A stretch of DNA of 16,542 nt, taken from contig CANCQD010000049.1 in the NCBI GenBank assembly GCA_947380285.1, forward strand, positions 1 through 16,542. The letters run 5' to 3'. The notes below the pieces were generated by a model. It saw only the letters and a list, made by a program, of their open reading frames with translations. It did no database searches and was not told the DNA's origin. The position numbers and the translations under genes are program-made. The DNA comes from Burkholderiaceae bacterium. GTDB lineage: Bacteria > Pseudomonadota > Gammaproteobacteria > Burkholderiales > Burkholderiaceae. Positions 16,475 to 16,542 of the stretch are shown here, one piece after another; position 1 is the stretch's first letter; every line of letters begins with the position of its first letter.

Positions 16475-16542
16475 ATTATTAAAAAATGGATCAAAAAATT
16501 CATTTAACCAATTAAACCGAATTTCAGTCTTAAATTTTATAA

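Larger units (their letters stand above)
16296..16542. other. AT-rich intergenic region with no gene seen
   Basis: No reading frame of meaningful length with a ribosome binding site is present on either strand. By count, 55 of the 222 bases at 16321-16542 are G or C (about 25%), far below the adjacent genes. It contains the LexA box, the 16328-16343 palindrome, a 9-bp inverted repeat pair (AAATAGCTA at 16376-16384 and TAGCTATTT at 16426-16434) and an imperfect dyad at 16422-16442. No T-tract terminator was recognised. Confidence 0.75.

Noticed and set aside
16486..16515. Tiny plus-strand frame MDQKIHLTN after the LexA box
   Set aside because: It is nine codons without a ribosome site in 25% GC DNA; chance is the simplest explanation.
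1..16542. CRISPR array, tRNA/rRNA genes, insertion sequence or prophage genes
   Set aside because: No regularly spaced repeats, RNA gene sequences, transposase or phage motifs were seen. The window is filled by the canonical division and wall cluster.

Overview
This window is a nearly complete division and cell wall (dcw) cluster, all transcribed on the minus strand, so the operon starts at the right end and runs leftward. The order is mraZ-rsmH-ftsL-ftsI-murE-murF-mraY-murD-ftsW-murG-murC-ddlB-ftsQ-ftsA-ftsZ, with ftsZ cut off by the left edge after 34 codons. This gene order (no murB, and ddlB between murC and ftsQ) is that of betaproteobacteria such as the Burkholderiaceae. The meso-diaminopimelate type MurE signature (DNPR) fits a Gram-negative. 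Moderate GC (mid-40s by eye) and the protein sequences make a Polynucleobacter-like organism my best guess; the genus is inference, not shown.

Layout, right to left. Positions 16296-16542 are an AT-rich, gene-free stretch: about 25% GC by my count over 16321-16542. It holds a near-consensus LexA/SOS box (16455-16474) and a short palindrome (16328-16343). Next come a sigma70-type promoter (16267-16295) and three 10-bp direct repeats (16241-16270) matching the known MraZ operator; the first repeat overlaps the -10 box. Then follow mraZ and rsmH (regulator and 16S rRNA methyltransferase), ftsL and ftsI (septal synthase partner and transpeptidase), and murE, murF, mraY and murD (precursor assembly and lipid I). 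After these come ftsW and murG (SEDS polymerase and lipid II synthesis), murC and ddlB (first amino acid ligase and D-Ala-D-Ala supply), and ftsQ, ftsA and ftsZ (divisome scaffold, membrane tether, Z-ring).

Together these genes build lipid II from UDP-MurNAc and use it at the septum. Packing is extreme. Ten of the fourteen gene junctions overlap, most as ATGA, GTGA or TGATG, which suggests one polycistronic message with translational coupling. The only gaps are mraZ/rsmH (12 bp), mraY/murD (13 bp), ftsQ/ftsA (9 bp) and ftsA/ftsZ (48 bp). Several starts were moved inward from the longest reading frame (murC, ddlB, ftsQ) because the inner ATG overlaps the upstream stop codon, in most cases behind a recognisable Shine-Dalgarno sequence.

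I found no undescribed multi-gene system. The items worth a second look are regulatory: the MraZ operator/promoter architecture, and the strong SOS box in AT-rich DNA pointing to an unseen gene beyond the right edge.
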